A DNA stretch of 64,000 nucleotides from JBHHZI01 sp046757965 (GTDB taxonomy: Bacteria; Acidobacteriota; Polarisedimenticolia; SMYD01): the NCBI GenBank assembly GCA_046757965.1, contig JBHHZI010000002.1, positions 3,320 to 67,319 on the forward strand. Reading direction: 5' to 3'. Position 1 is the stretch's first letter, and every line of letters starts with the position of its first letter. The translations under genes and the position numbers were made by a program. Under the pieces are notes generated by a model, which did not search any database, was not told where the DNA came from, and saw only the letters and a list, made by a program, of their open reading frames with translations. Below, in pieces: positions 33,743 to 42,598 of this stretch.

Positions 33743-35067
33743 GCCTGTCGCCCGGCCGTGCCCTGCGCATCGCCCACATCACGCCCGGTGCGGGCGGCAT
33801 GGTCTGCGGGAGCTGTCTGCACGACAACACACTCGCGGCTGCCCTCGAGAGGGAGGGCCACCAGGTGGCCCTGGTGCCGATCTACACGCCGCTGCGCACC
33901 GACGAGGAGGACGTGAGTCTTTCCCGTGTGTTCTATGGCGCGGTCAATATCTATCTCCAGCAGCACAGCCGGCTGTTCCGCCACACCCCGTGGATGCTCG
34001 ACCGCCTCCTGGATCGTCCGGGGTTGTTGGCGTGGGTCGGACGGCGGGCGGGGAGCGTGGACGCGCGCCAGCTCGGCGCCCTCACACGCTCGATGCTCGA
34101 GGGCGAGGAAGGCCACCAGGCGAAGGAACTCGAGAAACTCGTGCACTGGCTGGGGACCGGGTTCCGTCCCGACATCGTGCACCTGTCCAACTCGTTGCTG
34201 CTGGGACTGGCCCGTCGACTCCGGGAGGCGACCGGGGCGCCGGTCGTCTGCTCGGTGCAGGGAGAAGACCTGTTTGTCGATGAATTGCCGGCAGCCGACC
34301 GGACGGCGGTGACCGAACTGCTCTGCCGGCGTGCCCGGGACGTGGACGCGTTCATCGCTCCCGGTGAGGCGGTGGCCCGCCGGATGGGCGCGCGCCTGGG
34401 CGTGGAGGCGGAGCGGATGCATCGCGTCCCGCTGGGTATTCGACTCGACGGCCACGTCGGAACGCCGCGCGCCGTGGCGGTCGGAGCGCCGTTCACCATC
34501 GGCTACATGGCCCGCATCTGTCCCGAGAAGGGGTTGCACCTGCTGGTCGACGCCTTCCGGCGGCTGGCCGACCGCGGCGGCGAGCGGCGCATCCGCCTCG
34601 AGGTTGCCGGCAGCATCGGGCCTCGTGACGCGGCCTATCTCGAGGGCATCCGGCGGCAACTGGATGGGTGGCAGCTCGCCTCGTCGGTGGTCGTGCACGG
34701 TGAGGTGGACCGCGCGGCCAAGCTCGCGCTCCTGGCGCGCGCGGACGTGGTCTCGGTGCCGGCGACCTATCCGGAGGCGAAGGGGCTGTACGTGCTCGAG
34801 GCGCTGGCCAGCGGCACGCCGGTGGTGCAGCCGGAGGCGGGCGCCTTCCCGGAAATCCTCGCCGGAACCGGCGGTGGAATCCTGTACGATGCGGACCGGC
34901 CCGGCGCGCTGGCGCAGGCCCTGGAGAAGATGATGACCGATGACGCCGAGAGGCTGGCGCTGGCCCGGGCCGGGCACGCGGCGGTGGTGGCCCGGTTCAG
35001 CGATACGACCATGGCGCGAACCACCGTGGCGGTCTACGAGCAGATCCTGAAAGGATACGGCCGATGA
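33739..35067 (+). CDS. GT4-family glycosyltransferase
   Basis: 442 aa; start ATG in an ATGA overlap. The N-terminal Rossmann loop ITPGAGGMVCGSCLHDNTLA is followed by GEDLFVDELP. The C-terminal GT-B donor half has FTIGYMARICPEKGLHLLVD and the E-x7-E region PATYPEAKGLYVLEALASGT. Retaining glycosyl transfer from a nucleotide sugar to an unknown acceptor is expected. The cysteine-bearing acceptor loop (MVCGSCLHDN) is typical of a GT4 subgroup. It may glycosylate the cluster product. Confidence 0.9.
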   Translation: MSLSPGRALRIAHITPGAGGMVCGSCLHDNTLAAALEREGHQVALVPIYTPLRTDEEDVSLSRVFYGAVNIYLQQHSRLFRHTPWMLDRLLDRPGLLAWVGRRAGSVDARQLGALTRSMLEGEEGHQAKELEKLVHWLGTGFRPDIVHLSNSLLLGLARRLREATGAPVVCSVQGEDLFVDELPAADRTAVTELLCRRARDVDAFIAPGEAVARRMGARLGVEAERMHRVPLGIRLDGHVGTPRAVAVGAPFTIGYMARICPEKGLHLLVDAFRRLADRGGERRIRLEVAGSIGPRDAAYLEGIRRQLDGWQLASSVVVHGEVDRAAKLALLARADVVSVPATYPEAKGLYVLEALASGTPVVQPEAGAFPEILAGTGGGILYDADRPGALAQALEKMMTDDAERLALARAGHAAVVARFSDTTMARTTVAVYEQILKGYGR

Positions 35068-35504
35068 AGTCGAGCGTCCCGTTCGTGGCCCGTCGCACCG
35101 TGGAGTTCTCCGATTCGGACATGGGTGGCGTGGTGCATTTCTCCCGTTACCTGGTGTACATGGAGACGGCGGAGCACCAGTTCCTGAGGTCCCGGGGCAT
35201 CGAGGTGCATGCCGAGTTCGAGGGCCGGTTGCTGAGCTGGCCGCGCGTGGCGATCCGCTGCGAATACCGGCAGGCCGCGCGGTTTCGCGATGCCATCGAC
35301 ATCGAGGTGCGCGTTCTGCGCCGGGGAACACGGTCGGTGACCTACGGGTTCCGGCTGCGCCGGGCCGATGAGGACCTGGCGACCGGTGAGATGACCGCGG
35401 TCTGCTGCGTCGTGGATCCGGGCACGGGAACGTTGCAGTCGGTGGAGATTCCTGCCGCCATCGCTGCGGCCATCGGTGAGGGCGAGCGAGACGGAACGAG
35501 CTGA
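35064..35504 (+). CDS. Hotdog-fold acyl-CoA thioesterase (YbgC/4-HBA-CoA type)
   Basis: 146 aa, ATGA overlap with the glycosyltransferase. The family motif TVEFSDSDMGGVVHFSRYLVYME carries the catalytic Asp of the D-x-x-G-x-V pattern near residue 19, and CEYRQAARFRDAIDIEV matches the central strand. It hydrolyses a CoA or carrier thioester. In this cluster it could release the acid that the adenylating enzyme then activates, but this is inference. Confidence 0.9.
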   Translation: MKSSVPFVARRTVEFSDSDMGGVVHFSRYLVYMETAEHQFLRSRGIEVHAEFEGRLLSWPRVAIRCEYRQAARFRDAIDIEVRVLRRGTRSVTYGFRLRRADEDLATGEMTAVCCVVDPGTGTLQSVEIPAAIAAAIGEGERDGTS

Positions 35505-35557
35505 CGGCGCGGTCGGCGACGCCACGAGGACGTCGTCAGCGATGAGGACGGAGGGCG

Positions 35558-36256
35558 ATGATGACGGAGGCAGGCCACGACGCGGTGCTCAGGGTCGAAG
35601 AGGTCACCCGCAGCTACCCGGCCGGACGCACGACACTGGAGGTGCTGCGTGGCGTGACGTTCACCATGGGTGCCGCCTCGGCGCTGGCCATCACCGGCCC
35701 GTCCGGATCGGGCAAGAGCACGCTGCTTCATCTCATCGGTGGTCTCGACCGGCCGACGTCGGGCCGCATCGAATACGATGGCACCTCGCCTCAGGACCTT
35801 CCCGAACCGCAGCTCGCGGCATTCCGCAACCGCCGGGTCGGGTTCGTCTTCCAGGACCATCATCTGCTGCCGCAGTACTCGGTGCTCGAGAACGTCCTGC
35901 TGCCGACGCGGGCGCTGGGTGGCGGCGGTGGCCCGGAATCGGTGGCCCGTGCCCGGCACCTGCTCGAGCGCGTCGGACTGGACCGGCGTCTGACCCATCA
36001 CCCGGATGAACTGTCCGGCGGTGAGCGGCAACGCACGGCGGTGGCGCGGGCGCTGATCAATCGCCCCGGCATGCTGCTGTGCGACGAGCCGACCGGCAGC
36101 CTCGACCGCGCATCGGCCAAGGCCGTGGCCGGGCTCCTCTTCGATCTCCACGCCGCGGAGCAGAATCTGCTCATCATCGTGACCCACAATCTCGATCTGG
36201 CCCGCAGATTCGACCGGCGTCTCGAGCTAGTGGATGGCCGATGCTCCGCAGTCTGA
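35558..36256 (+). CDS. LolD/MacB-type ABC ATPase
   Basis: 232 aa. Walker A GPSGSGKST (about residues 48-56), Q-loop FVFQDHHLLPQYSVLENVLL, signature DELSGGERQRTAVARAL, Walker B MLLCDEPTGSLD and H-loop IVTHN. The sequence type is that of LolD/FtsE/MacB ATPases that work with FtsX-like permeases; the permease gene starts inside its last 16 bases. GGAGGG precedes the ATGATG start. The 54-base gap from the thioesterase leaves open whether this ABC pair shares its transcript. Confidence 0.92.
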   Translation: MMTEAGHDAVLRVEEVTRSYPAGRTTLEVLRGVTFTMGAASALAITGPSGSGKSTLLHLIGGLDRPTSGRIEYDGTSPQDLPEPQLAAFRNRRVGFVFQDHHLLPQYSVLENVLLPTRALGGGGGPESVARARHLLERVGLDRRLTHHPDELSGGERQRTAVARALINRPGMLLCDEPTGSLDRASAKAVAGLLFDLHAAEQNLLIIVTHNLDLARRFDRRLELVDGRCSAV

Positions 36257-39200
36257 TCCACCATCGCCGTGTGAGCACCGCGGTGGTGCTGGCGGGAGCA
36301 GTCGCGACCGCGGTGTTGACCGGTGCGCTGCTGGTCGGTGATTCGGTGCGCGGGAGCCTGGCGGACCTGACCCGGGAGCGCCTCGGACGGATCGACGAGG
36401 TCCTCGTCGGCCCCCGCTTCTTCCGGGAACATCTCGCCGACGAGCTGACGGCACCGCCGGATCGGGTGTGCGAGACGGTGGTGCCCGCCATCTTCATGAC
36501 GGGGAGCGCCGTGCACGGTACGACCGGCGCGCGAACCTCGGGTGTCTCGGTGCGCGGTGTCGATGGCCGGTTCCTCGACCTGCTGGACTGGCCGGACGGC
36601 GGCGTGCCGGACCTCGCGACAGCAGAGGGGGCGTCGTTTCCGCCCGTGGTGGTGAACGAGTCGCTGGCGCGCGACCTCGATGCCCACCCGGGTGACCCGA
36701 TTCTCCTGTCGTTTCCGCGGGCCTCGGACGTGCCGAGGGACACGGTCCTGGGGGAGAAGGATCCGGCGAGCGTGGTCAAGCGCTTGCGGCTGACGGTGGT
36801 GGGCGTCGTCTCAGACCGGGGCGGGGGTCGCTTCGGACTGGCGGCCAACCAGGTGGCGCCGCGCAATGCCTTCGTGCCCCTGAGCCGCCTGCAGCGGACG
36901 CTGGATCTGGCGGGGCGGGCGAACGTGCTGCTGGCGGCGTGCGCGGAGGCGTCCCCGACGGAAGAGCTGGACCGGAGCGTCGGCGCGGTCCTGTCTCTGG
37001 CGGACCTCGGGTTGAGTGTGACGGACGCGGGCGACCGCCTGGACCTGCAGAGCCGGCGTCTCGTTCTGGCGCCGTCCACCGTCAAGGTCATCGATGAGGT
37101 GGCGGCGGCGGAGGGTCTTCCCGTGCGACACGTGGTGACCTACCTGGCCAACCGCATCGAGGTGGGCCGTCGCGCCGTGCCGTACTCGACGGTGAGCGGA
37201 CTGGATCTCGGTCCGGCGCCGCCGTTCGAGACGCTGCGCCCCATTGCGGGCCATCTCGACGGCGGACTCGGGGACCGTGAGATCGTGCTGAACGAGTGGG
37301 CGGCGACCGACCTTTCGGCCTCTCCCGGGGATGAGGTGCGACTGACCTACTTCGCCGTCGGCCCGCACGAGGAACTGCGCACGGCATCGGCGTCGTTCAC
37401 GCTGCGGGCGGTGGTGGCCATGGAGGGGCTCGGTGCCGATGCCGGTCTCACCCCGGACTATCCCGGCATCCAGGATGCCGGCGACATGGCCGGCTGGAAC
37501 CCGCCGTTTCCGGTGGACCTGAGCCAGGTGCGTCCGGAGGATGAGGCGTACTGGGACCGCTGGCGGGCCGTGCCGAAGGCCTTCGTGTCGCTGGCCACCG
37601 GCTCGGCACTGTGGGGCACGCGTCACGGCGCGGTGACGTCGGTGCGTGTGGCGGCGAGCACGGCCGCGGCCCGGAACGGTTTCCTGGAAGACGTGCGCAC
37701 GAGGTTGCTGTCGGCGGCGCACCCGTTTCGATTCCAGCCGGTGAAGACCGCGGGGTTGAGCGCGGCGTCCGGGGCGACCGATTTCAGCATGCTGTTCGTC
37801 AGCTTCAGTTTCTTCCTCATCCTGGCGGCGGCGATGCTGGTGACCCTGCTGTTCGGCCTGGGTGTCGAGCAGCGGGCCCGGGAGATCGGGTTGCGCCGGG
37901 CGATCGGCACGCCGATGGCCCGCGTCCGCAACCAGCTCCTCGGTGAGGGACTGCTGCTGGCGGTGGTGGGCGGGGGTCTCGGCGTGGCGGGTGGCTGGGC
38001 CTACGGCTGGCTGATGATGACCGGGCTACGCACGGTCTGGGTCGGCGCCGTGGGCACGCCCGTCCTCTTCCTCCACGTGACCGCGACGAGCCTGCTCGGC
38101 GGCTGGATCGGTTCGGTCCTGGTGGTGGAGATCGCCGTCGGCCTGGCCGTGCGCCGCCTCCGCAAGGTGGCGCCCACCGCCCTGCTGGCCGGCGCCGGCA
38201 GCCTGGTCCGCCGGGCGCCGGCGGGGCGGGTGACGACCGCTCTGGCGCTCGGTGGCTGGCTGACCGGAGCTGGACTGCTGGCCACCATGATCCTCACCGG
38301 CGCGGGGGAGTCTCCCGGGCTGGCCTTCGGCGTGGGCGGGGCGCTGCTGGTGGGTTGCCTGGCCACGTTTGCACGCTGGTGCCGCCGCCGGCCGCCTTCG
38401 ACCCTGGCGCGGGCACCGGGGCCCATCGCGATGGCAGCGCGCAACAGCGCCGAGAACCCGGGACGCAGTCTGCTCTCGATGGCGCTGGTGGCGTCGACGA
38501 GCTTCATCATCATCCTGGTCGCCGCCAATCGCCACGAGTTCGGCGACGAGGAGACCGATCGCCGGTCGGGAACCGGCGGTTTTGCGCTGCTGGCCGAGGC
38601 GACGGTTCCCGTGGTGGCGGACCTCTCTTCGGAGACGGGACGCGCGGCAGTGGGGTTGAGCGCCGATGCCTCCCTGGGACCCGATGTCGAGATCTTTCCG
38701 CTGCGCCTGCTGCCGGGCAATGACGCCAGTTGCCTGAATCTCTACCGGCCGTCGGCGCCGCGGGTGCTGGGAGTGCCGCCGGAGTTCGTCGCGCGGGGCG
38801 GTTTCACCTTCCAGGCCCATGCCGCCGGCCCGACCGCCGGGTGGAATGTTCTGACGTCTTCATTCGATGATGGCGCCATCCCGGCCATCGCCGACGCCAA
38901 GTCCGCCCAGTGGCTCTGGAAGCTCGGTCTCGGGGACGATGTCATCCTCCCGGACGAGGCCGGCCGCCTTCTTCATCTGCGCCTGGTCGGCCTGTTGCAG
39001 GCCAGCATCTTCCAGAGCGAGATCCTCATCCCGGAGGCGGCGTTTCTGGAGCATTTCCCGGGGCGCGCGGGTTATTCGGTGTTTGCCGTGGATGCCCCGG
39101 CCGCGCGCTCGGCGAGCGTGGGCCTGGCCCTGGAGCGTGGGCTGGCGCCGTTCGGCGTCGATGCGGTCTCCACCCGGGAGCGGCTGGCCCGCTTCCAGGC

Positions 39201-39594
39201 GGTGGAGAACACCTATCTCTCCACCTTCCAGATGCTCGGCGGGCTCGGGCTCCTGCTGGGGACGGTGGGCCTGGGCCTGGTGCTCCTGCGCAACGTGAGC
39301 GAGCGACGGGGCGAGCTGGCGACGCTACGGGCCTGCGGGTTCGCACGTCGCCGGCTCACCTGGATGATTGCCGCCGAGACCGGCTTCCTGCTGGCGACCG
39401 GGCTGGCGGCCGGCAGCATCGCCGCGCTCGCCTCGGCCGTGCCCCGACTGGTGACAGGCTCGCTGCACCTGCCGTGGGCCTTCCTCGGGGGCACGCTGGC
39501 GATTGTCCTGGTCACCGGCATGCTCTCCTGCGTGGCGGCGGTGGCCGGCGCCCTTCGACAGCCGCTCCTGCCGTCGCTCAAGGCGGAACGGTAG
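36241..39594 (+). CDS. FtsX-like ABC permease (two FtsX units, large periplasmic domains)
   Basis: 1,117 aa from ATG 36241 (16-base overlap with the ATPase). An N-terminal membrane helix (STAVVLAGAVATAVLTGALL) precedes a periplasmic domain of about 480 residues. A three-helix FtsX core follows near residues 520-640 (SMLFVSFSFFLILAAAMLVT) with the coupling motif REIGLRRAIGTPMARVRNQL. Then comes a second helix set, another periplasmic domain, and a C-terminal FtsX core with RGELATLRACGFARRRLTW. The layout matches AdeT-like/YbbP-type permeases that extract lipids, lipoproteins or small molecules. Substrate unknown; it may export the cluster product. Confidence 0.9.
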   Translation: MLRSLIHHRRVSTAVVLAGAVATAVLTGALLVGDSVRGSLADLTRERLGRIDEVLVGPRFFREHLADELTAPPDRVCETVVPAIFMTGSAVHGTTGARTSGVSVRGVDGRFLDLLDWPDGGVPDLATAEGASFPPVVVNESLARDLDAHPGDPILLSFPRASDVPRDTVLGEKDPASVVKRLRLTVVGVVSDRGGGRFGLAANQVAPRNAFVPLSRLQRTLDLAGRANVLLAACAEASPTEELDRSVGAVLSLADLGLSVTDAGDRLDLQSRRLVLAPSTVKVIDEVAAAEGLPVRHVVTYLANRIEVGRRAVPYSTVSGLDLGPAPPFETLRPIAGHLDGGLGDREIVLNEWAATDLSASPGDEVRLTYFAVGPHEELRTASASFTLRAVVAMEGLGADAGLTPDYPGIQDAGDMAGWNPPFPVDLSQVRPEDEAYWDRWRAVPKAFVSLATGSALWGTRHGAVTSVRVAASTAAARNGFLEDVRTRLLSAAHPFRFQPVKTAGLSAASGATDFSMLFVSFSFFLILAAAMLVTLLFGLGVEQRAREIGLRRAIGTPMARVRNQLLGEGLLLAVVGGGLGVAGGWAYGWLMMTGLRTVWVGAVGTPVLFLHVTATSLLGGWIGSVLVVEIAVGLAVRRLRKVAPTALLAGAGSLVRRAPAGRVTTALALGGWLTGAGLLATMILTGAGESPGLAFGVGGALLVGCLATFARWCRRRPPSTLARAPGPIAMAARNSAENPGRSLLSMALVASTSFIIILVAANRHEFGDEETDRRSGTGGFALLAEATVPVVADLSSETGRAAVGLSADASLGPDVEIFPLRLLPGNDASCLNLYRPSAPRVLGVPPEFVARGGFTFQAHAAGPTAGWNVLTSSFDDGAIPAIADAKSAQWLWKLGLGDDVILPDEAGRLLHLRLVGLLQASIFQSEILIPEAAFLEHFPGRAGYSVFAVDAPAARSASVGLALERGLAPFGVDAVSTRERLARFQAVENTYLSTFQMLGGLGLLLGTVGLGLVLLRNVSERRGELATLRACGFARRRLTWMIAAETGFLLATGLAAGSIAALASAVPRLVTGSLHLPWAFLGGTLAIVLVTGMLSCVAAVAGALRQPLLPSLKAER

Positions 39595-39614
39595 CCGGCG
39601 CGAGGTGGCGCCGG
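39595..39614. terminator. Hairpin at the end of the plus-strand cluster
   Basis: CCGGCGC-gaggtg-GCGCCGG directly after the permease stop codon: a perfect 7-bp GC stem with a 6-base loop. No T-run. It lies between convergent genes and could stop transcripts from both sides. Confidence 0.42.
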
Positions 39615-39626
39615 TGGCGTCGCCGG

Positions 39627-40202
39627 TCAGCGGGCAGGCGGCGTGCTGTCGAGGGTTCGCTCGATCTCGGCGAGGAGGTCCTCGACGGAGCCGGGCTCCT
39701 CGCTGACGACGATGGCGCCGTCGGCGTCGGTGGCGACATGGGAGATACCGGGATTGTCGCGCTCCAGGTCGTCGATCACGTGGGCCTGCGCCTGAAAGCG
39801 GCGCAGGAGCTCGCGGCTCTGCCGTGTCAGGTCCCGGTGCTCGAGGGCCTGTCGCAACGTCACCTTCAGTTCCTGAACATTGCACGGTTTGGTGAGAAAC
39901 CGGTAGACGGCACCCTCGTTGATGGCGCGGATCGCCGCGTCCATGCTGGCCTGGCCGGTGAGGATGATGCGGACGGTGTCGGGGTAGTCGCGGTGCACGA
40001 TGGCAAGGAACTGCGAGCCGGACAGGCCCGGCATGCGCTCATCGGAGACCACGACGTCGATCGCCTCACGGGCCAGAAACTCCATTGCGGCGTCGGCCGA
40101 GGCGGCGCTGAACAGCTCGTATCGATCGCCCCGCAGGCTGCGCATCAGTGCCTCGGTCACGTTCGGTTCGTCATCCACGAACAGGATCTTGTGTTGAGCC
40201 AT
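39627..40202 (-). CDS. Response regulator, REC domain with short C-terminal tail
   Basis: 191 aa. REC domain residues 1-125 with D10/D11, phospho-acceptor D54 in VVVSDERMPG, and the conserved lysine in FLTKPCN. A helical linker (RELLRRFQAQAHVIDDLERD) and an acidic tail without a known output domain follow. It is last of a four-gene chain with the kinase at 42595-44463. Its REC is most like those of the two regulators encoded upstream, which suggests local duplication. Confidence 0.88.
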   Translation of the reverse strand: MAQHKILFVDDEPNVTEALMRSLRGDRYELFSAASADAAMEFLAREAIDVVVSDERMPGLSGSQFLAIVHRDYPDTVRIILTGQASMDAAIRAINEGAVYRFLTKPCNVQELKVTLRQALEHRDLTRQSRELLRRFQAQAHVIDDLERDNPGISHVATDADGAIVVSEEPGSVEDLLAEIERTLDSTPPAR

Positions 40203-40217
40203 GAAACATCTCCCGGG

Positions 40218-41393
40218 TCAAGGGGCGGGGGTGAGAAGGGGGCCGGTTCGCGCGTCCTGGGGCATGCGGACCCGGATCGGTTCGACGACGCCGACACCCT
40301 CGGCGAAGCTGCGCAGCCTCTCGAGTGTCTTCTGCGTCAGTTCTTGCCCTCGCTGCATCAGTCGCAGTCCGGTGGCGCTCTGCACGTCCTCATCAAGAAT
40401 CATGAACAATCGCATCTCCTCCACGTTCAGGGCTCGCACCTCCATGGCGGTCTGAGCCGGACGGAGCGCCTCGACTGCCGCCAGGATCGCCGGGTGATGA
40501 GCCGCGTCCGGTTCTGCCAGGGCGCGTGCGGCGGCCGCCGGTGTGGAGCCGGTGGACACGAGCGCATCGAAGGTCGCGGCGGCGCGCAGGATCTGCGCCC
40601 CGATCTGTGTGAGGTCCCACGAGTCGAGGCTTGTGGCGCGGGCGTCCGGTTCGGGAAGGGTGTTCTGCCCGGCCACCATGGCCGCGACTGATTCGAGCCG
40701 CGGAATACTCCCCAGCAGCCTACCGGCCACCTGCGGGTGCGAGGCGATCATGCGCAGCTCCGCCTCGCGAAGTTCCTGTCCGGCCGCCAGACGGGCCAGC
40801 GTGTCTCCCGGGAGGGAGACACAGCCGATCTGGGAGAGCATGGCCGCCAGCCGGATCTGCCAGTCGCTGCTGACGCCGAGCATCTCGGCGATCTGCGTGG
40901 CGTACTGCTGCACCCGGGTGGCCCGGCTGAACGCGTCGGGGCTGACCAGGCCGAGGATCTGGGTCAGGACCTCCACGGCACCGTGGAGGGTCTGACCCAG
41001 AAGTTCCCGTTCCGCCATGACGAGCCGGTGCTGTTCGAGGGCCGACTCCACACAGCCGATGAGGACGTCCCGGGGGCACGGCTTGGTCATGAACCGGAAC
41101 AGCCGGCCGGCGTTGACGGCCTCGATGGTCGCCTGCAGTTCGGCCTGGCCGCTGAGGATCATCTGCACGCTGTCCGGACTGATCTCACGGGCCTTGGCCA
41201 GGAACTCGGGTCCGCTCATCATCGGCATCCGCATGTCCGACACGATGACGGCAAACGGGTCCGAGGTGGCCATGGCGTCCAGGCCTGCCTCGCCTCCCAC
41301 CGCGGTCTCCATATCGAAGCGCCGCGAGAGCTGACGCCGGAGGGCGTCGAGCACGTTCGGCTCGTCATCGACGAACAGGACCCGTCCGGTCAC
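40218..41393 (-). CDS. Response regulator with degenerate HD-GYP-like output
   Basis: 391 aa from GTG 41393 (GTGA overlap with the upstream stop). REC domain: D10/E11, phospho-Asp D53 (VIVSDMRMPM), Lys in FMTKPC. Residues about 145-270 follow the HD-GYP helix order: SRATRVQQYATQIAEMLGVS, then LAAMLSQIG, then MIASHPQVAGRLLGSIPRL. The catalytic HD pair is replaced by S187-Q188 and no GYP loop is present. It therefore should not cleave cyclic di-GMP and may act as a binding or scaffold module. A C-terminal extension of about 100 residues is unassigned. Confidence 0.78.
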   Translation of the reverse strand: MTGRVLFVDDEPNVLDALRRQLSRRFDMETAVGGEAGLDAMATSDPFAVIVSDMRMPMMSGPEFLAKAREISPDSVQMILSGQAELQATIEAVNAGRLFRFMTKPCPRDVLIGCVESALEQHRLVMAERELLGQTLHGAVEVLTQILGLVSPDAFSRATRVQQYATQIAEMLGVSSDWQIRLAAMLSQIGCVSLPGDTLARLAAGQELREAELRMIASHPQVAGRLLGSIPRLESVAAMVAGQNTLPEPDARATSLDSWDLTQIGAQILRAAATFDALVSTGSTPAAAARALAEPDAAHHPAILAAVEALRPAQTAMEVRALNVEEMRLFMILDEDVQSATGLRLMQRGQELTQKTLERLRSFAEGVGVVEPIRVRMPQDARTGPLLTPAP

Positions 41394-42598
41394 GTCGGCT
41401 CCCTCTCCGTGTCGACGGCGGCGCAGGCCGCCTGCCAGGCTCCCCAGCGAGCATCCAGCCCGAGAGCCTCCAGGTACGCGCAGTCCGCCGTCGGTGCTGC
41501 GGCCGGCATGACGGCCTCGGGGTGAGCGGCCAGGGCGCAGGCGGCATGGACGATGGTCAGGGAGCCGAATTCGCTGGTCGGGCAGGATGAGGGCGCATGG
41601 TGATAGGCGATCGCCTCCACGACACTGTCCGGCAGACCCCAGAGACCGATCAGGTAGGCGCCGATGGCTGCATGATGAGTTCCCAGCCGTTGCTCCTCGA
41701 TCTTCCAGACCGCGTTGGTTCGCGAGGACACTGCCTCCATCACATCCGCGTACGGACCGGGCATGTTCACGGCGAGAATGATCTTGCCGATGTCGTGCAG
41801 CAGGGCCGCCAGAAAGGCATCGTCCGCCGTCTGCTTGTCCAGATCCTCGCTGCCGCAGATCGCCCGGGCGAAGGCAGCTGTCTTCATGCTGCGATGCCAG
41901 AGCGCCTCGAGATCGAGCCCTCCGGGCCTCGGCTCGTCGGACTCCAGGAAGATGCTGGTACCCAGAACCAGCGCGCTGATGGTCTCCAGACCGAGATAGG
42001 TCACCGCCCGCTCGACACTGGAGATGCGCTGGGCCAGGCCGAAATAGGCGGAATTGACCAGCTTGAGGATCTTGGCGCTCATGCCCATGTCGCTCTGGAT
42101 CACCCGGCCGATTGTCGGCAGCGACGCGCCCGGCTTCTGGAGTTCGGCCACGACCTGCTGGTACAGGGCGGGCAGGCTGGGGACCGAATCGAGCCCTGAC
42201 GTGATCTTCTTCAGTGCCGGGCTTTCCAGCAGTGCCCGCAGGCCGTACGCGCGGTCGATGGTCGTCTTCAGGACGTCGGGATCGCACGGCTTGTTCAGGT
42301 ACTGGTGGGTCGGTCCGACGGCCTTCATCACCAGTTCCTTCTCCGAGTGCCCCGAGAGAATGATGCGAATGGTTCCGGGCTGTCGGCGCTTGACCTCCTG
42401 CAGGAGCGTCGCGCCGTCCATGCCCGGCATCTTCATGTCAGCGACGACGATGTCGAACGGGTGCTTCTCCATCACCTCCAGCGCCGCCGCACCGCTCGCC
42501 GCGAATTCCATCGCCCATTCCTCGCGCATGCTCCGCATCATGCGCCGGATGCCGTCGAGAACCCGCTCCTCGTCGTCGACAAACAGCACGCGTTTCAT
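41390..42598 (-). CDS. Response regulator with HDOD output domain
   Basis: 402 aa. REC domain with phospho-Asp D54 (IVVADMKMPG) and QYLNKPCDPD. The HDOD domain from about residue 135 (SLPALYQQVVAELQKP, then ILKLVNSAYFGLAQRISSVE) retains an intact HDIGK in AALLHDIGKIILAV and a later YHHAP. HDOD proteins are signalling modules, usually non-catalytic. The stop overlaps the next regulator's GTG and the start overlaps the kinase stop (ATGA), so the four signalling proteins are made together. Confidence 0.9.
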   Translation of the reverse strand: MKRVLFVDDEERVLDGIRRMMRSMREEWAMEFAASGAAALEVMEKHPFDIVVADMKMPGMDGATLLQEVKRRQPGTIRIILSGHSEKELVMKAVGPTHQYLNKPCDPDVLKTTIDRAYGLRALLESPALKKITSGLDSVPSLPALYQQVVAELQKPGASLPTIGRVIQSDMGMSAKILKLVNSAYFGLAQRISSVERAVTYLGLETISALVLGTSIFLESDEPRPGGLDLEALWHRSMKTAAFARAICGSEDLDKQTADDAFLAALLHDIGKIILAVNMPGPYADVMEAVSSRTNAVWKIEEQRLGTHHAAIGAYLIGLWGLPDSVVEAIAYHHAPSSCPTSEFGSLTIVHAACALAAHPEAVMPAAAPTADCAYLEALGLDARWGAWQAACAAVDTEREPT

